From Rothia mucilaginosa ATCC 25296 (GTDB taxonomy: Bacteria > Actinomycetota > Actinomycetes > Actinomycetales > Micrococcaceae): a DNA stretch of 64,000 nt. Where the stretch lies: positions 1 to 64,000 of the forward strand of contig NZ_ACVO01000017.1 in assembly GCF_000175615.1 (NCBI RefSeq), read 5' to 3'. Positions within the stretch are counted from its first letter, which is position 1, and every line of letters begins with the position of its first letter. Shown in pieces: positions 1 through 8,069 of the stretch. The notes under the pieces were generated by a model. The model ran no database searches. It saw only the letters and a program-made list of their open reading frames with translations, and was not told the DNA's origin. Both the position numbers and the translations under genes were made by a program.

Positions 1-15
1 TGTAGGAACGAGGAC
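1..15. repeat. Right end of interspersed inverted-repeat element (copy A, cut by window edge)
   Basis: The first 15 bases equal the right terminal inverted repeat (TGTAGGAACGAGGAC) of the elements at 21983-22250 and 37992-38249. The rest of this copy would lie outside the window. It sits just downstream of the dxr stop codon. The similarity to other copies continues weakly to about base 24. Confidence 0.75.
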
Positions 16-38
16 GAACACCGCACCGCAGAAGCGAT

Positions 39-1364
39 TTAGCGTCCGGTCATACCCAGCAGCTCATTCGCGCGCACGCGAGCCCAACGCTCCGCGTTCA
101 GCACCGCATCCAGCGTCAAATCAGCGTCAGAGACAGCCTCGGCGCTACCGGTGTGCTCCTCCAGCACGCGCGCCACCGAATCGACAATGTCGGTAAAGCG
201 AATCGCGCCCGCGTGGAATGCCGCCACGGCTTCCTCGTTGGCGGCGTTGAACACTGCCGGGTGGGTGCCGCCAACCTTACCGGCGTCCTTGATCATGCGC
301 ACGGCGGGGAATGCTTCCTCGTCCAGCGGCTCAAAAGTCCAGGATGCCGCCTTCGACCAGTCGCAAGCGGGCACGGCACCGGGGATGCGGTGCGGCCAGG
401 TCAGACCCAGTGCGATGGGCAGAACCATGCTCGGCGGCGACGCCTGCGCCATGGTGGAGCCGTCTACGAACTGCACCATGGAGTGCACGACGGACTGCGG
501 GTGTACCGCCACGTCGATACGGTCCAGGTCCACGCCGAACAGGTGGTGCGCCTCGAGCACTTCGAGTGCCTTGTTGACCATGGTTGCCGAGTTGGTGGTG
601 ACGACCAGGCCCATGTCCCAGGTGGGGTGTGCGAGCGCCTGCGCCGGGGTCACGTCGTGCAGCTGTTCGCGCTTGTAGCCGCGGAACGGGCCGCCCGATG
701 CGGTGAGGATGAGGCGGTCAATTTCAGCGTCGGTTCCGGAGGCGAGAGCCTGCGCGAGGGCGGAGTGTTCGGAGTCGACGGGCACCATGGGGGTATCCAG
801 GGGCGAGGCGTCGACAGCGGCGCGTACGAGCGGGCCACCTGCGATGAGGGATTCCTTGTTGGCCAGTGCCACGCGGTAGCCGCTGTTGAGAGCGGTGAGG
901 GTCGGTTCCAGGCCGATGGAACCGGTAATGCCGTTCAGGACGGTGTCTGCCGGGTGCGCTGCCGCCTGTACGGAGGCTTCGGCGCCGTGGGCGATCTGCG
1001 GGGTGTAGCCGGTGGCTCCTGCTTCGGAGGCTGCCGCTTCGATGAGTTCGCGGAGGCGCTGTGCGTCTTCTGCGGTGCCGCTGGTGGCGACCAGTTCGGC
1101 GCGCACGTGCACGGCCTGGCGGGCGAGCAGCTCGAGGGAGCGGGAGCCCGCCGAGAGGGCGACGACCTTCAGCGGTGCGTCTGCGGCGGAGGCGCTGGTG
1201 CCCTTGAGCGCGGCGAGGTGGTCGATGACTTCCATGGCTTGGGTGCCGATGGAGCCGGTTGAGCCGAGGAGGGTGACGCGCTGCGGTGCGCGGGTGAGTT
1301 CTGTGAGGGCGTCGGTGAGGCGGTCGCGGCTGCCGCCGACGCGTGCTGAGGATCCAAACTTCAT
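39..1364 (-). CDS. dxr: 1-deoxy-D-xylulose 5-phosphate reductoisomerase
   Basis: This cytosolic enzyme converts DXP to MEP with NADPH, the committed step of the MEP isoprenoid pathway. The 441 residues show the N-terminal nucleotide-binding loop GSTGSIG (34-40), LANKES (168-173), the metal-site segment DSEHS (197-201) and TASGGPFRG (221-229). It is somewhat longer than usual because about 28 residues precede the first beta strand, so an internal start is possible. The ATG at 1364 has no Shine-Dalgarno, but a GACACT hexamer lies 6 bases upstream, which would suit a leaderless mRNA. It is the last gene of the rpsB-to-dxr block. It is separated from the DivIVA gene by a strong hairpin and so is probably transcribed on its own. 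Confidence 0.95.
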   Translation of the reverse strand: MKFGSSARVGGSRDRLTDALTELTRAPQRVTLLGSTGSIGTQAMEVIDHLAALKGTSASAADAPLKVVALSAGSRSLELLARQAVHVRAELVATSGTAEDAQRLRELIEAAASEAGATGYTPQIAHGAEASVQAAAHPADTVLNGITGSIGLEPTLTALNSGYRVALANKESLIAGGPLVRAAVDASPLDTPMVPVDSEHSALAQALASGTDAEIDRLILTASGGPFRGYKREQLHDVTPAQALAHPTWDMGLVVTTNSATMVNKALEVLEAHHLFGVDLDRIDVAVHPQSVVHSMVQFVDGSTMAQASPPSMVLPIALGLTWPHRIPGAVPACDWSKAASWTFEPLDEEAFPAVRMIKDAGKVGGTHPAVFNAANEEAVAAFHAGAIRFTDIVDSVARVLEEHTGSAEAVSDADLTLDAVLNAERWARVRANELLGMTGR

Positions 1365-1457
1365 GGTTCTAGTGTCTCATGAGCTCGCGGGTACGTTCGG
1401 GTACTGGCGCCGCCTCTCATCTTAGAAGGCCTCAGCAGAGAGGGACTCGGCATAGAA

Positions 1458-1490
1458 GAATCCCCCACCCTGGTACGGGGCGGGGGATTC
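1458..1490 (-). terminator. Hairpin terminator after the DivIVA-domain gene
   Basis: A 9 bp perfect stem (GAATCCCCC with GGGGGATTC) lies between the stop codon of the DivIVA-domain gene and dxr. No long U tract follows. Confidence 0.6.
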
Positions 1491-1503
1491 AACACGTAAC
1501 GTT

Positions 1504-2091
1504 TTAGAGCAGATCCTGCAGTAGCTCAATGCAGCGGTCCAGGAAAGCGTCCACCTGGGATTCCTCGTAGCTGACGGTGCCCGAGGCGGGGCGGAACTTT
1601 GCGTGGCGCACCACGGAGGGGTCCAGCGGCTCTTCGCTGTTGAGCTGGGCGTACACGCGGTCGCAGATGGCGTCCACGTCGCCGACGAAGTAGCCCATGT
1701 GGCGGCGCTTGCTGGGGCGGCGGAAACGCTCACCGGCGGGGCGTTCCAGGCGGCCTGCGAGCAGTTCGCCGGTCTCTACGAGGGAGCGTTCCCAGTTGTC
1801 CAGGCCGTACGCCTCAATGTAGCGGCTGCGTTCGAGCTTGGCGAAGCGTTCCTCAATCTTTTCGAGGGCGCGGTCGACCACGTCCAGCTGGTAGCCGCCG
1901 GGTTCTTCACGGAAGACGACCTGGCGGATTCGTCGGGAGGTGTAGAGGTCTTCGGGCAGTTCAGCGGCTCCGCTGAGCATCTCGTAGTCCTCGGCGAGGC
2001 GGGTGAACAGGCGGTCTACTTCACTGCGCTTGTAGCCGGGTTCGGTTTCTGCTGCACGGGCAAATCCGCCTCCGTGGGTGGTGCTTGCCAA
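1504..2091 (-). CDS. DivIVA-domain-containing protein
   Basis: This 195-residue protein has two DivIVA-like short motifs: an N-terminal one around residues 14-40 (GYKRSEVDRLFTRLAEDYEM) and a second near the C-terminus (SYEESQVDAFLDRCIELL). DivIVA modules form coiled coils that bind curved membrane in Gram-positive bacteria; a function in polar growth or septum placement is only inferred from the family. It is shorter than Wag31 and lacks its long coiled coil, so it is not the main DivIVA. The start is TTG at 2091, chosen because AGAGGAG lies 7 bases upstream and the motif follows soon after. It lies between cdsA and dxr, as in related actinobacteria. Confidence 0.8.
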   Translation of the reverse strand: MASTTHGGGFARAAETEPGYKRSEVDRLFTRLAEDYEMLSGAAELPEDLYTSRRIRQVVFREEPGGYQLDVVDRALEKIEERFAKLERSRYIEAYGLDNWERSLVETGELLAGRLERPAGERFRRPSKRRHMGYFVGDVDAICDRVYAQLNSEEPLDPSVVRHAKFRPASGTVSYEESQVDAFLDRCIELLQDLL

Positions 2092-2214
2092 AGGTGGGCT
2101 CCTCTCGACGATTGAACTTTAAGAATACCAATGCGCAGGCTACCTGGTGCAAGGTGGGCGGGCGGTGTCTTAGATATAGTCCCCTACACCTCTGATGCAT
2201 CGGGGTACAGCAAA

Positions 2215-2258
2215 GGCGGGGCGCCCCTCCCCCACTCGTGGGAAAGAGACGCCCCGCC
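2215..2258 (-). terminator. Hairpin terminator after cdsA
   Basis: A 9 bp GC stem (GGCGGGGCG with CGCCCCGCC) lies just past the cdsA stop codon and would end the frr-cdsA transcript. Confidence 0.65.
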
Positions 2259-2284
2259 TCCATAAGCGATAAAAGCTTCAGGCT

Positions 2285-3193
2285 TTAGAGCGGCATAATA
2301 AACCGGAAAATCAGGCAACCAGCCGCCGCAGCGAAAAGAATCGAGTCCAGGCGATCCATCATGCCGCCGTGACCGGGCAGGATATTCGACATGTCCTTCA
2401 CACCCATACGGCGCTTGAACACGGACTCGACCAGGTCACCGGCAGTCGAAGCGACCACCATGACCGCCGCCAACGGAATAGCCCAATACCAGGGCGAACC
2501 CATGACCGCCAACGCGATAGCGCCAACAACCGCCGAGCCGACGAAGGAACCAGCCAGGCCCTCCCAGCTTTTCTTCGGGGAGATCTTCGGCGCCATCGGG
2601 TGCTTACCCCAATTCACGCCGGCGATAAAGCCGAACGTGTCATTGCAGATTGCCATCAGCAGAATCATGAGGACGCCGCGCTCGCCGTGGTCCGCCTGGA
2701 AGTAGACCATGGCGATGCCCAGCATCAGCGGCACCCACAGCAGTGCGAGGGCGCTACCGCCCAAGGACTTACCCAACGAAACCTGACGGTCCGCACGCAC
2801 AAGAGCAGAAGAGAGAAGCAGCACCAGCAGGCTCACCGCCAGGGCGATGCCCAGCCCGGTAAAACCGAACAGGTAGGACACAACCACAATCGCGGCAGAC
2901 AGGGCACCCAGCAGGTATTCCGGGATGCCGTAGCCGCGGCGGGTATTGAGCACGTGCCCAATCTCCCAGGCGCCCAGGCCAGCCGCGGCAGCTGCAAGCG
3001 CCACAAAAATCGGCTGGTACATCAGGCCGAGCACCAACAGCACACCGAAACCAACACCCACACCAATGGCGGCGGGCAGGTTACGGCCTGCTTTGGCGCT
3101 ACGCGACTTCACCGGCGTTGCAGCGGTCTGCGGGCTCGACTGTGGAGCAGGCGGCGTGCCTCTCTCTTCTTTCGCTTCTTTGCGTGCACTCAT
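2285..3193 (-). CDS. cdsA: Phosphatidate cytidylyltransferase (CDP-diacylglycerol synthase)
   Basis: This integral membrane enzyme makes CDP-diacylglycerol from phosphatidate and CTP, the precursor of phosphatidylglycerol, cardiolipin and phosphatidylinositol. The 302 residues have a basic cytosolic N-terminus of about 35 residues, then roughly eight hydrophobic segments. The family signature is complete near residue 257 (SVFKRRMGVKD, then LPGHGGMMDRLDS). The start ATG at 3193 is only 6 bases after the frr stop codon and has no clear Shine-Dalgarno, so translation is probably coupled to frr. The frr-cdsA order is conserved in actinobacteria. Confidence 0.95.
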   Translation of the reverse strand: MSARKEAKEERGTPPAPQSSPQTAATPVKSRSAKAGRNLPAAIGVGVGFGVLLVLGLMYQPIFVALAAAAAGLGAWEIGHVLNTRRGYGIPEYLLGALSAAIVVVSYLFGFTGLGIALAVSLLVLLLSSALVRADRQVSLGKSLGGSALALLWVPLMLGIAMVYFQADHGERGVLMILLMAICNDTFGFIAGVNWGKHPMAPKISPKKSWEGLAGSFVGSAVVGAIALAVMGSPWYWAIPLAAVMVVASTAGDLVESVFKRRMGVKDMSNILPGHGGMMDRLDSILFAAAAGCLIFRFIMPL

Positions 3194-3199
3194 TAGGGT

Positions 3200-3757
3200 T
3201 TAGACCTCGAGCAGTTCAGCTTCCTTGTGCTTGTACAGTGCGTCGACCTGGTCGATGTGCTTCTTGGTCAGTGCGTCCAGTTCCTTCTCAGCGCGTGCGC
3301 CTTCGTCCTCACCGATTTCGCTGTCCTTGACGAGCTTGTCGATAGCGGTCTTAGCGTGGCGGCGAACGTTACGGATGGAAACGCGGGACTCCTCAGCCTT
3401 GCTGTTGACGAGCTTGGTGTATTCCTTACGGCGCTCAGCGGTCATTTCGGGCATGACAACGCGGATAGCTGCACCGTCGTTGCTGGGGTTAACACCCAGG
3501 TCAGAGTCACGCAGAGCCTTCTCAATAGCCGCCAGTGCGGTCACGTCGAAGGGAACGATCTTGACGGTACGTGCGTCCTCAACGTTGAAGGACACCAGCT
3601 GCTGCAGCGGGGTCGGTGCACCGTAGTACTCGGCGGTCAGGCCGCTGAAAATTGCGGGGTTCACACGACCGGTACGAACCTTAGCGAACTCAGTCTTGGT
3701 TGCTTCGATGGTCTTTTCCATCTTCTCGCCGGCTTCGGCAAGGATTTCTTCGATCAC
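3200..3757 (-). CDS. frr: Ribosome recycling factor
   Basis: RRF splits post-termination ribosomes together with EF-G. The protein has the usual 185 residues with the family's N-terminal helix (EEILAEAGEKMEKTIEATK), the conserved segment KVRTGRVNPAI and the C-terminal three-helix-bundle segment around ERRKEYTKLV. The start is GTG at 3757 with AAGGAGA 7 bases upstream. It is followed almost directly by cdsA. About 290 bases with several hairpins separate it from pyrH, so the two may have separate promoters. Confidence 0.97.
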   Translation of the reverse strand: MIEEILAEAGEKMEKTIEATKTEFAKVRTGRVNPAIFSGLTAEYYGAPTPLQQLVSFNVEDARTVKIVPFDVTALAAIEKALRDSDLGVNPSNDGAAIRVVMPEMTAERRKEYTKLVNSKAEESRVSIRNVRRHAKTAIDKLVKDSEIGEDEGARAEKELDALTKKHIDQVDALYKHKEAELLEV

Positions 3758-3777
3758 GAAAGGATCTCCTTTGTCGG

Positions 3778-3797
3778 AATTCTGGGGTACCAGAATT
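3778..3797. other. Perfect hairpin in the frr leader
   Basis: AATTCTGG, a 4-base loop and CCAGAATT lie 20 bases before the frr start codon, close to its ribosome-binding site. This may affect frr translation; no function is shown by sequence alone. Confidence 0.45.
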
Positions 3798-3922
3798 GTC
3801 GGTGGGCGTTCGCTCAGCCCTCATGATTCCCCACCGGTTTGCGGCGCATCCGAGGCGAAAACCATACGGATACTGCGAAGTCGACGGGAAAGAGGCAGAA
3901 CGTCGTATTTGATATAAGTCTA

Positions 3923-3975
3923 GACGGTACCGGCGGGCATAAGCGAGTTTTAGCGCTTACCCGCGCGGTACCGTC
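3923..3975 (-). terminator. Long hairpin between pyrH and frr
   Basis: GACGGTACCG pairs with CGGTACCGTC, and inside it CGGGCATAAGCG pairs with CGCTTACCCG. It lies 76 bases past the pyrH stop codon. There is no U tract, so it could be a weak terminator or an RNA-stabilising hairpin. Confidence 0.5.
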
Positions 3976-4051
3976 CAGAATAAGTCCGCGCTATCGAGCA
4001 CGGTCACAATCAGAGGGGCATCAAACATGCCCCGGCCTAGAAAATTAGGCG

Positions 4052-4795
4052 TTAGCGAGTAACGAGGGTACCCATCTTCTCGCCCAGAATCGCGCGGGTC
4101 ACGTTACCCTCACCCTGCATGCCGAACACGCGCATGGTCACGTTGTTGTCACGGCACAGGGAGAACGCGGTCTGATCCAGCACGCGGATGTTGCGCTGCA
4201 TTGCCTCATCGTAGGTGAGGTTGTACAGGCGCTCAGCGTTGGGGTCCTTGTTCGGGTCAGCAGTGTAGATGCCGTCCACGCCGTTCTTAGCGACCAGAAC
4301 CTCGTCCGCGTGGATTTCCAGGGCACGCTGAGCAGCCACAGTGTCGGTGGAGAAGTAGGGCAGACCCGCACCAGCACCGAAAATCACGACGCGGTCCTTC
4401 TGCATGTGGCGAATCGCGCGGCGAGGAATGTAAGTCTCAGCAACCTGCGGCATGGTGATAGCCGACTGAACGCGGGTGTCAATACCCTCCTGCTCCAGGA
4501 AGTCCTGCAGAGCCAGGGAGTTCATCACGGTGCCGAGCATACCCATGTAGTCTGCACGGGAGCGGTCCATACCCGCCTGAGAGAGTTCAGCGCCACGGAA
4601 GAAGTTACCGCCACCAATCACGATGGAGGTCTCAACCTCGCCAACAGTTGCGGCAATCTGCTTAGCGATGCTGCGCACGACCTCGGTCGAAATGCCAACT
4701 TCACCGCCACCAAAAACCTCACCGGAAAGCTTGAGCAAAACGCGGCGGCGGCCGGTCTCGTCACGGTGCATCGGGCGGGGATTCGCTTCAGTCAT
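4052..4795 (-). CDS. pyrH: UMP kinase
   Basis: This cytosolic hexameric enzyme phosphorylates UMP to UDP in pyrimidine biosynthesis. The 247 residues show the amino-acid-kinase fold: [11 protein letters not shown] near the N-terminus, the glycine-rich [10 protein letters not shown], and the ATP-site segment [12 protein letters not shown] in the second half. The first dozen residues are a variable extension. The ATG at 4795 has GGAGG 6-7 bases upstream. It lies between tsf and frr, its usual place. Confidence 0.97.
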   Translation of the reverse strand: MTEANPRPMHRDETGRRRVLLKLSGEVFGGGEVGISTEVVRSIAKQIAATVGEVETSIVIGGGNFFRGAELSQAGMDRSRADYMGMLGTVMNSLALQDFLEQEGIDTRVQSAITMPQVAETYIPRRAIRHMQKDRVVIFGAGAGLPYFSTDTVAAQRALEIHADEVLVAKNGVDGIYTADPNKDPNAERLYNLTYDEAMQRNIRVLDQTAFSLCRDNNVTMRVFGMQGEGNVTRAILGEKMGTLVTR

Positions 4796-4878
4796 GGTTC
4801 CTCCAGTGGCTTACCTAGGGGTTGTTATAGGTGATCGGGGCGGACTCCTGCCGCCTAGTCCTTATCAAGGATACAGCA

Positions 4879-4913
4879 AAGCCGGGTAGCCACCAGTGGT
4901 GACTACCCGGCTT
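4879..4913 (-). terminator. Terminator after tsf
   Basis: A near-perfect stem of about 14 bp (AAGCCGGGTAG with CTACCCGGCTT) lies between tsf and pyrH. It has a short U-poor 3' side. It would separate the rpsB-tsf unit from pyrH. Confidence 0.6.
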
Positions 4914-4990
4914 CAGGCTATAATCCCAACCTCATACGATTTCCCTTACCGGGAACCCGCAATGCGGAAGGGTAGAACTGCAGCGAGTCC

Positions 4991-5821
4991 TTATGCACCC
5001 ACGCGGAAACGTGCGAATGCGGTAGCGGTTGCGCCAGCCTCGGACAGAACCTGTGCGACAGACTTCTTGGAGTCCTTTGCGAAGTCCTGGTCCAGCAGGG
5101 TGTTCTCCTTGAAGAAGCCCTTCAGGCGACCCTCAACGATCTTGTCCAGAATCTTCTCGGGCTTGCCCTCAGCGATTGCGGTCTCGCGAGCAACGCGCTT
5201 CTCGGTCTCGATCTGGTCGGCGGGGATGGACTCGGAATCCAGGTACTTGGGGCTCATTGCAGCAATGTGAACTGCAACGTCGTGTGCGATCTCGTCGGTG
5301 TTCTCACCGGAGACAGCCAGCAGAACGCCAACCTGTGCCGGCAGGTCCTTGGAGGTCTTGTGCAGGTAAACTGCAACGTTCTCGCCCTCAACGCGTGCAA
5401 CGCGGCGGACAACGATCTTCTCGCCGAGCAGTGCACCAGCGTCGGTGGTCAGCTCCTCAACGGTCTTGCCCTCGTAGGATGCAGCCTGCAGCTCTTCCAG
5501 GGTGGAAGCGTTAGCAGCAATAGCAGCCTCGAGCACGTTCTGGCCGAAAGCGATGAAGGGGTCGGACTTTGCCACGAAGTCGGTCTCAGAGTTGACCTCG
5601 ATCATGTAGCCAACGCCGTTCTCAACGCGTGCAGCTACCAGGCCCTCAGCGGTTGCGCGACCCTCGCGCTTGGTGATGCCCTTCAGACCCTTAACGCGGA
5701 TGATCTCAGCAGCCTTCTGCTGGTCGCCGTTAGCCTCGTCCAGAGCCTTCTTGACGTCGAGCATACCTGCGCCGGTCTTCTCGCGCAGTGCCTTGATGTC
5801 TGCTGCGGTGTAGTTCGCCAT
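4991..5821 (-). CDS. tsf: Translation elongation factor Ts
   Basis: EF-Ts is the guanine nucleotide exchange factor of EF-Tu. The protein has 276 residues. The N-terminal UBA-like domain begins MANYTAADIKALREKTGAGM, and the EF-Tu-contact motif TDFVAKSDPF is present near residue 80. An in-frame ATG at 5944 would add 41 residues, but these run through the intercistronic hairpins and have no family similarity. The ATG at 5821 has AAGGAG 7 bases upstream and was therefore chosen. It is co-directional with rpsB across a 150-base gap rich in hairpins. Confidence 0.97.
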   Translation of the reverse strand: MANYTAADIKALREKTGAGMLDVKKALDEANGDQQKAAEIIRVKGLKGITKREGRATAEGLVAARVENGVGYMIEVNSETDFVAKSDPFIAFGQNVLEAAIAANASTLEELQAASYEGKTVEELTTDAGALLGEKIVVRRVARVEGENVAVYLHKTSKDLPAQVGVLLAVSGENTDEIAHDVAVHIAAMSPKYLDSESIPADQIETEKRVARETAIAEGKPEKILDKIVEGRLKGFFKENTLLDQDFAKDSKKSVAQVLSEAGATATAFARFRVGA

Positions 5822-5879
5822 TGTGAACTCCTTGTGTTGCTGTAATAAATCGGGATGACATCCCGGTGGTACAAATGGC

Positions 5880-5916
5880 GGACGGCGCCGCGCCCAGGTC
5901 AGGGCGGGCGCCGTCC
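5880..5916 (-). promoter_or_regulatory. Intercistronic hairpin between rpsB and tsf (major)
   Basis: GGACGGCGCC pairs with GGCGCCGTCC, and within it CGCCC pairs with GGGCG around a 6-base loop, giving a very stable 15 bp stem. There is no U tract. It may be an attenuator, a processing site or a stability element that sets the ratio of S2 to EF-Ts. Confidence 0.55.
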
Positions 5917-5920
5917 GAAC

Positions 5921-5944
5921 GTGGTCCCCGCAGGCGGGGGCCAC
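5921..5944 (-). promoter_or_regulatory. Intercistronic hairpin between rpsB and tsf (minor)
   Basis: An 11 bp stem with one G-U pair (GTGGTCCCCGC with GCGGGGGCCAC) lies directly before the major hairpin in the rpsB-tsf mRNA. Confidence 0.5.
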
Positions 5945-5974
5945 AAAGCATAAAGCTTAGTGGGCTAAGAAAGC

Positions 5975-6772
5975 TTACTTAGCTGCCTCTTCAGCCTGTG
6001 CAGCCTCGTGCTGCTCCAGGAGCTCGCGCTCCCAAGCTGCCATGGGCTCCTCAGCTGCTTCAGCCTTGCCGTTCTTCTTAGCGTTGCGCTCGATCAGGCC
6101 GGCTGCCACTGCGTCAGCAATCACGCGGGTGAGCAGGTTGACGGAGCGGATAGCGTCGTCGTTACCGGGGATCGGGAAAGCAACCTCGTCGGGGTCGCAG
6201 TTGGTGTCGAGGATAGCAACAACGGGGATGCCCAGCTTCTGAGCCTCGTTAACTGCCAGGTGCTCCTTCTTGGTGTCAACAACCCACAGGAGGGAGGGAA
6301 CCTTGGACAGGTTGCGGATACCGCCGAGGGTCTTCTCGAGCTTCTCGAACTCGCGACGCATGAGGAGCAGTTCCTTCTTGGTGTAGCGAGAACCTGCTAC
6401 ATCGTCGAAGTCAATCTGCTCGAGTTCCTTCATGCGCTCGATGCTCTTGGAGATGGTGCTGAAGTTGGTCAGCATACCACCGAGCCAGCGGTGGTTCACG
6501 TAGGGCATGTTCACGCGGGTTGCCTGCTCAGCGATAACTTCCTGAGCCTGCTTCTTGGTACCCACGAACAGGATGTTGCCACCGTGTGCGACGGTCGACT
6601 TAACAGCCTCGTATGCCTTGTCGATGAAGGCGAGGGACTGCTGCAGGTCGATGATGTAGATGCCGTTGCGCTCGGTCAGGATGAAACGCTTCATCTTGGG
6701 GTTCCAACGGCGGGTCTGGTGACCGAAGTGAACGCCGGAGTCCAGCATTTCACGCATAGTTACGACGGGCAT
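5975..6772 (-). CDS. rpsB: 30S ribosomal protein S2
   Basis: S2 is a late-assembling small-subunit protein that bridges head and body of the 30S particle. The 265 residues include the typical N-terminus ([20 protein letters not shown]) and the central LGGMLTNF and [12 protein letters not shown] segments. The C-terminus is acidic and alanine-rich, as in other actinobacteria. The ATG at 6772 has AAAGGAG 6 bases upstream. A good -10 box (TACAAT on the minus strand, 7033-7038) suggests a 5' leader of about 250 bases. Confidence 0.97.
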   Translation of the reverse strand: MPVVTMREMLDSGVHFGHQTRRWNPKMKRFILTERNGIYIIDLQQSLAFIDKAYEAVKSTVAHGGNILFVGTKKQAQEVIAEQATRVNMPYVNHRWLGGMLTNFSTISKSIERMKELEQIDFDDVAGSRYTKKELLLMRREFEKLEKTLGGIRNLSKVPSLLWVVDTKKEHLAVNEAQKLGIPVVAILDTNCDPDEVAFPIPGNDDAIRSVNLLTRVIADAVAAGLIERNAKKNGKAEAAEEPMAAWERELLEQHEAAQAEEAAK

Positions 6773-7038
6773 GTCGTCTCCTTTGTGGTGCCGCGCGGAC
6801 CTCCCATTCGGGCTAGCCCAACGCGCGCATAGTAGTTATCAGTTTTTCCTGGCGGCGGTTAGCGTTCACGGTTACCCGTTCAGCTCAGGCCCTAACCACC
6901 CCGTGTGGGTGGACCGAAGGTCCCTTATCGGCTCCCCGTTTGAGGATGCCGCTCACGCCGCGCGTCGTCAGTGATGCTGTGCGGAATCCCTCGATGAGGG
7001 AGAATACCCGCGCAGGCACACTGCAATACGACATTGTA
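6773..7038 (-). promoter_or_regulatory. rpsB promoter and long leader
   Basis: The minus strand carries TACAAT at 7033-7038 with no strong -35 box, so transcription should begin near 7026, about 250 bases before rpsB. The leader contains compact hairpins: 6987-7001 (TCCCTC/GAGGGA), 6911-6923 (GGACC/GGTCC, loop GAA) and 6896-6912 (CCACCC/GGGTGG). The last two share bases and so may be alternative folds. Leaders of this kind often serve ribosomal-protein autoregulation; this is inference. Confidence 0.5.
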
Positions 7039-7112
7039 CCGTATATTCCGCGATTAATCCGCCGGATTGGGGTTAAAACCTGTGTAGGCGCGGCGGGTGT
7101 GTGCAGGGGCAC

Positions 7113-7156
7113 TGTGGATAAAGGATTTTAAGGCGAAAACGGCGGGGTTATCCACA
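7113..7156. promoter_or_regulatory. Two consensus DnaA boxes, inverted
   Basis: TGTGGATAA (7113-7121) and TTATCCACA (7148-7156) are both perfect consensus DnaA boxes in opposite orientation, 26 bases apart. They lie 50-90 bases before the LytM-like gene at 7207. This is not an origin: there is no box cluster, no AT-rich unwinding region and no dnaA or dnaN nearby. Transcriptional control by DnaA, or DnaA titration, is possible. Confidence 0.55.
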
Positions 7157-7206
7157 ATTTTTCGTGAGGCGCTGCGGGGCGAGGCAATTCGTGATGTGCT
7201 CAGAAG

Positions 7207-7938
7207 ATGAAGCAGAACATGAAGACATTAGCGACAACGCTACGGCACGCAACGCTGACGGCCTGCTGCCTGCTGGGTGCACTTGTGATCTCGTGTGGGC
7301 AGGTCTATACGGGTGGGCAGGGTTATTTGGGCAGACAGGGTTATTCGGGCTGGCTCAGTTTTACAGGCGGGGCTAGTTTTACTAACGATGCCATCTCAAG
7401 TGCGCAAGCTCCCAGCAGCGCACACATTCCCCACACGGTTGAGCTCACCGCGAGCCGACTACGCTACCGCTCCCCCACCGCCGAATCCAGACCGCGGGTG
7501 ATCCACCCCTTTGAGAAGCCCGCCCAACGCTGGAGCGCAGGGCACCGCGGCGTAGACCTTGCCGTACCCGAGAACGACCGGCGCGTCTACGCACCGGCAC
7601 CGGGAAAAGTGGTTTTCAGCGGCACGGTCGTCAACCGCAAAGTACTGGTCATTGCGCATCCGGATGGGCGGCGCAGCACCTTCGAACCCATGGACGAGAC
7701 GCTCCCGGTCGGCACCACGGTTGCAGCCGGTGAGGTCATCGGCACTGTCGCAGGCGCGGCGGACGGCAACGGCGAGCGCCCCTACCTGCGATGCTCCACC
7801 CCCTGCCTGTACTGGGGAGTACGACAGGGAGGCGCCCGCGGGGACGGCAGCGGCAAGACCGCCGAGTACATCAACCCCATGAGCCTGCTGGGGTCGAAGG
7901 AACCGAGCATTCTACTTCCCGTGCCGGGCGGATATTAG
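7207..7938 (+). CDS. M23/LytM-domain lipoprotein, probably catalytically degenerate
   Basis: This 243-residue protein starts with a signal sequence ending in a lipobox (VIS-C, Cys30), then a glycine-rich linker, then a LytM (peptidase M23) domain at about residues 95-225. The first zinc motif HxxxD is present (His113, Asp117). The second, normally HxH in a segment such as HLHWEVR, reads PCLYWGVR (199-206), so both histidines are missing. Family knowledge suggests that such degenerate LytM proteins act as amidase activators (as EnvC and NlpD do) rather than enzymes. ATG 7219 is an alternative start; neither start has a strong Shine-Dalgarno. It is the only plus-strand gene in the first 21 kb. 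Confidence 0.8.
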   Translation: MKQNMKTLATTLRHATLTACCLLGALVISCGQVYTGGQGYLGRQGYSGWLSFTGGASFTNDAISSAQAPSSAHIPHTVELTASRLRYRSPTAESRPRVIHPFEKPAQRWSAGHRGVDLAVPENDRRVYAPAPGKVVFSGTVVNRKVLVIAHPDGRRSTFEPMDETLPVGTTVAAGEVIGTVAGAADGNGERPYLRCSTPCLYWGVRQGGARGDGSGKTAEYINPMSLLGSKEPSILLPVPGGY

Positions 7939-7980
7939 GCGCGGGTATTAGCGCCGAGCATGAGCCGAACCAGATACAGC

Positions 7981-8020
7981 TGTGGCCCGTCACCTCCGGG
8001 GAAGGAGGCAACGGGCCACA
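7981..8020. terminator. Bidirectional terminator between convergent genes
   Basis: TGTGGCCCGT pairs perfectly with ACGGGCCACA. It lies between the convergent LytM-like gene and the LppM-like lipoprotein gene. Confidence 0.65.
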
Positions 8021-8069
8021 GGAGCCAGCCTGGGTTGTGCCCACTAGCGTAGGTGCTAGAGGCAGCTAT

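Noticed and set aside
2369..3196. Plus-strand ORF opposite cdsA
   Set aside because: His/Gln/Arg-rich antisense shadow of a certain gene.
5822..5944. 41-residue N-terminal extension of EF-Ts
   Set aside because: It translates the intercistronic hairpins; the canonical MANYTAADIKALREK start has a good ribosome-binding site.
7113..7156. Possible replication origin
   Set aside because: Only two DnaA boxes, no AT-rich region, no dnaA/dnaN or rpmH nearby.
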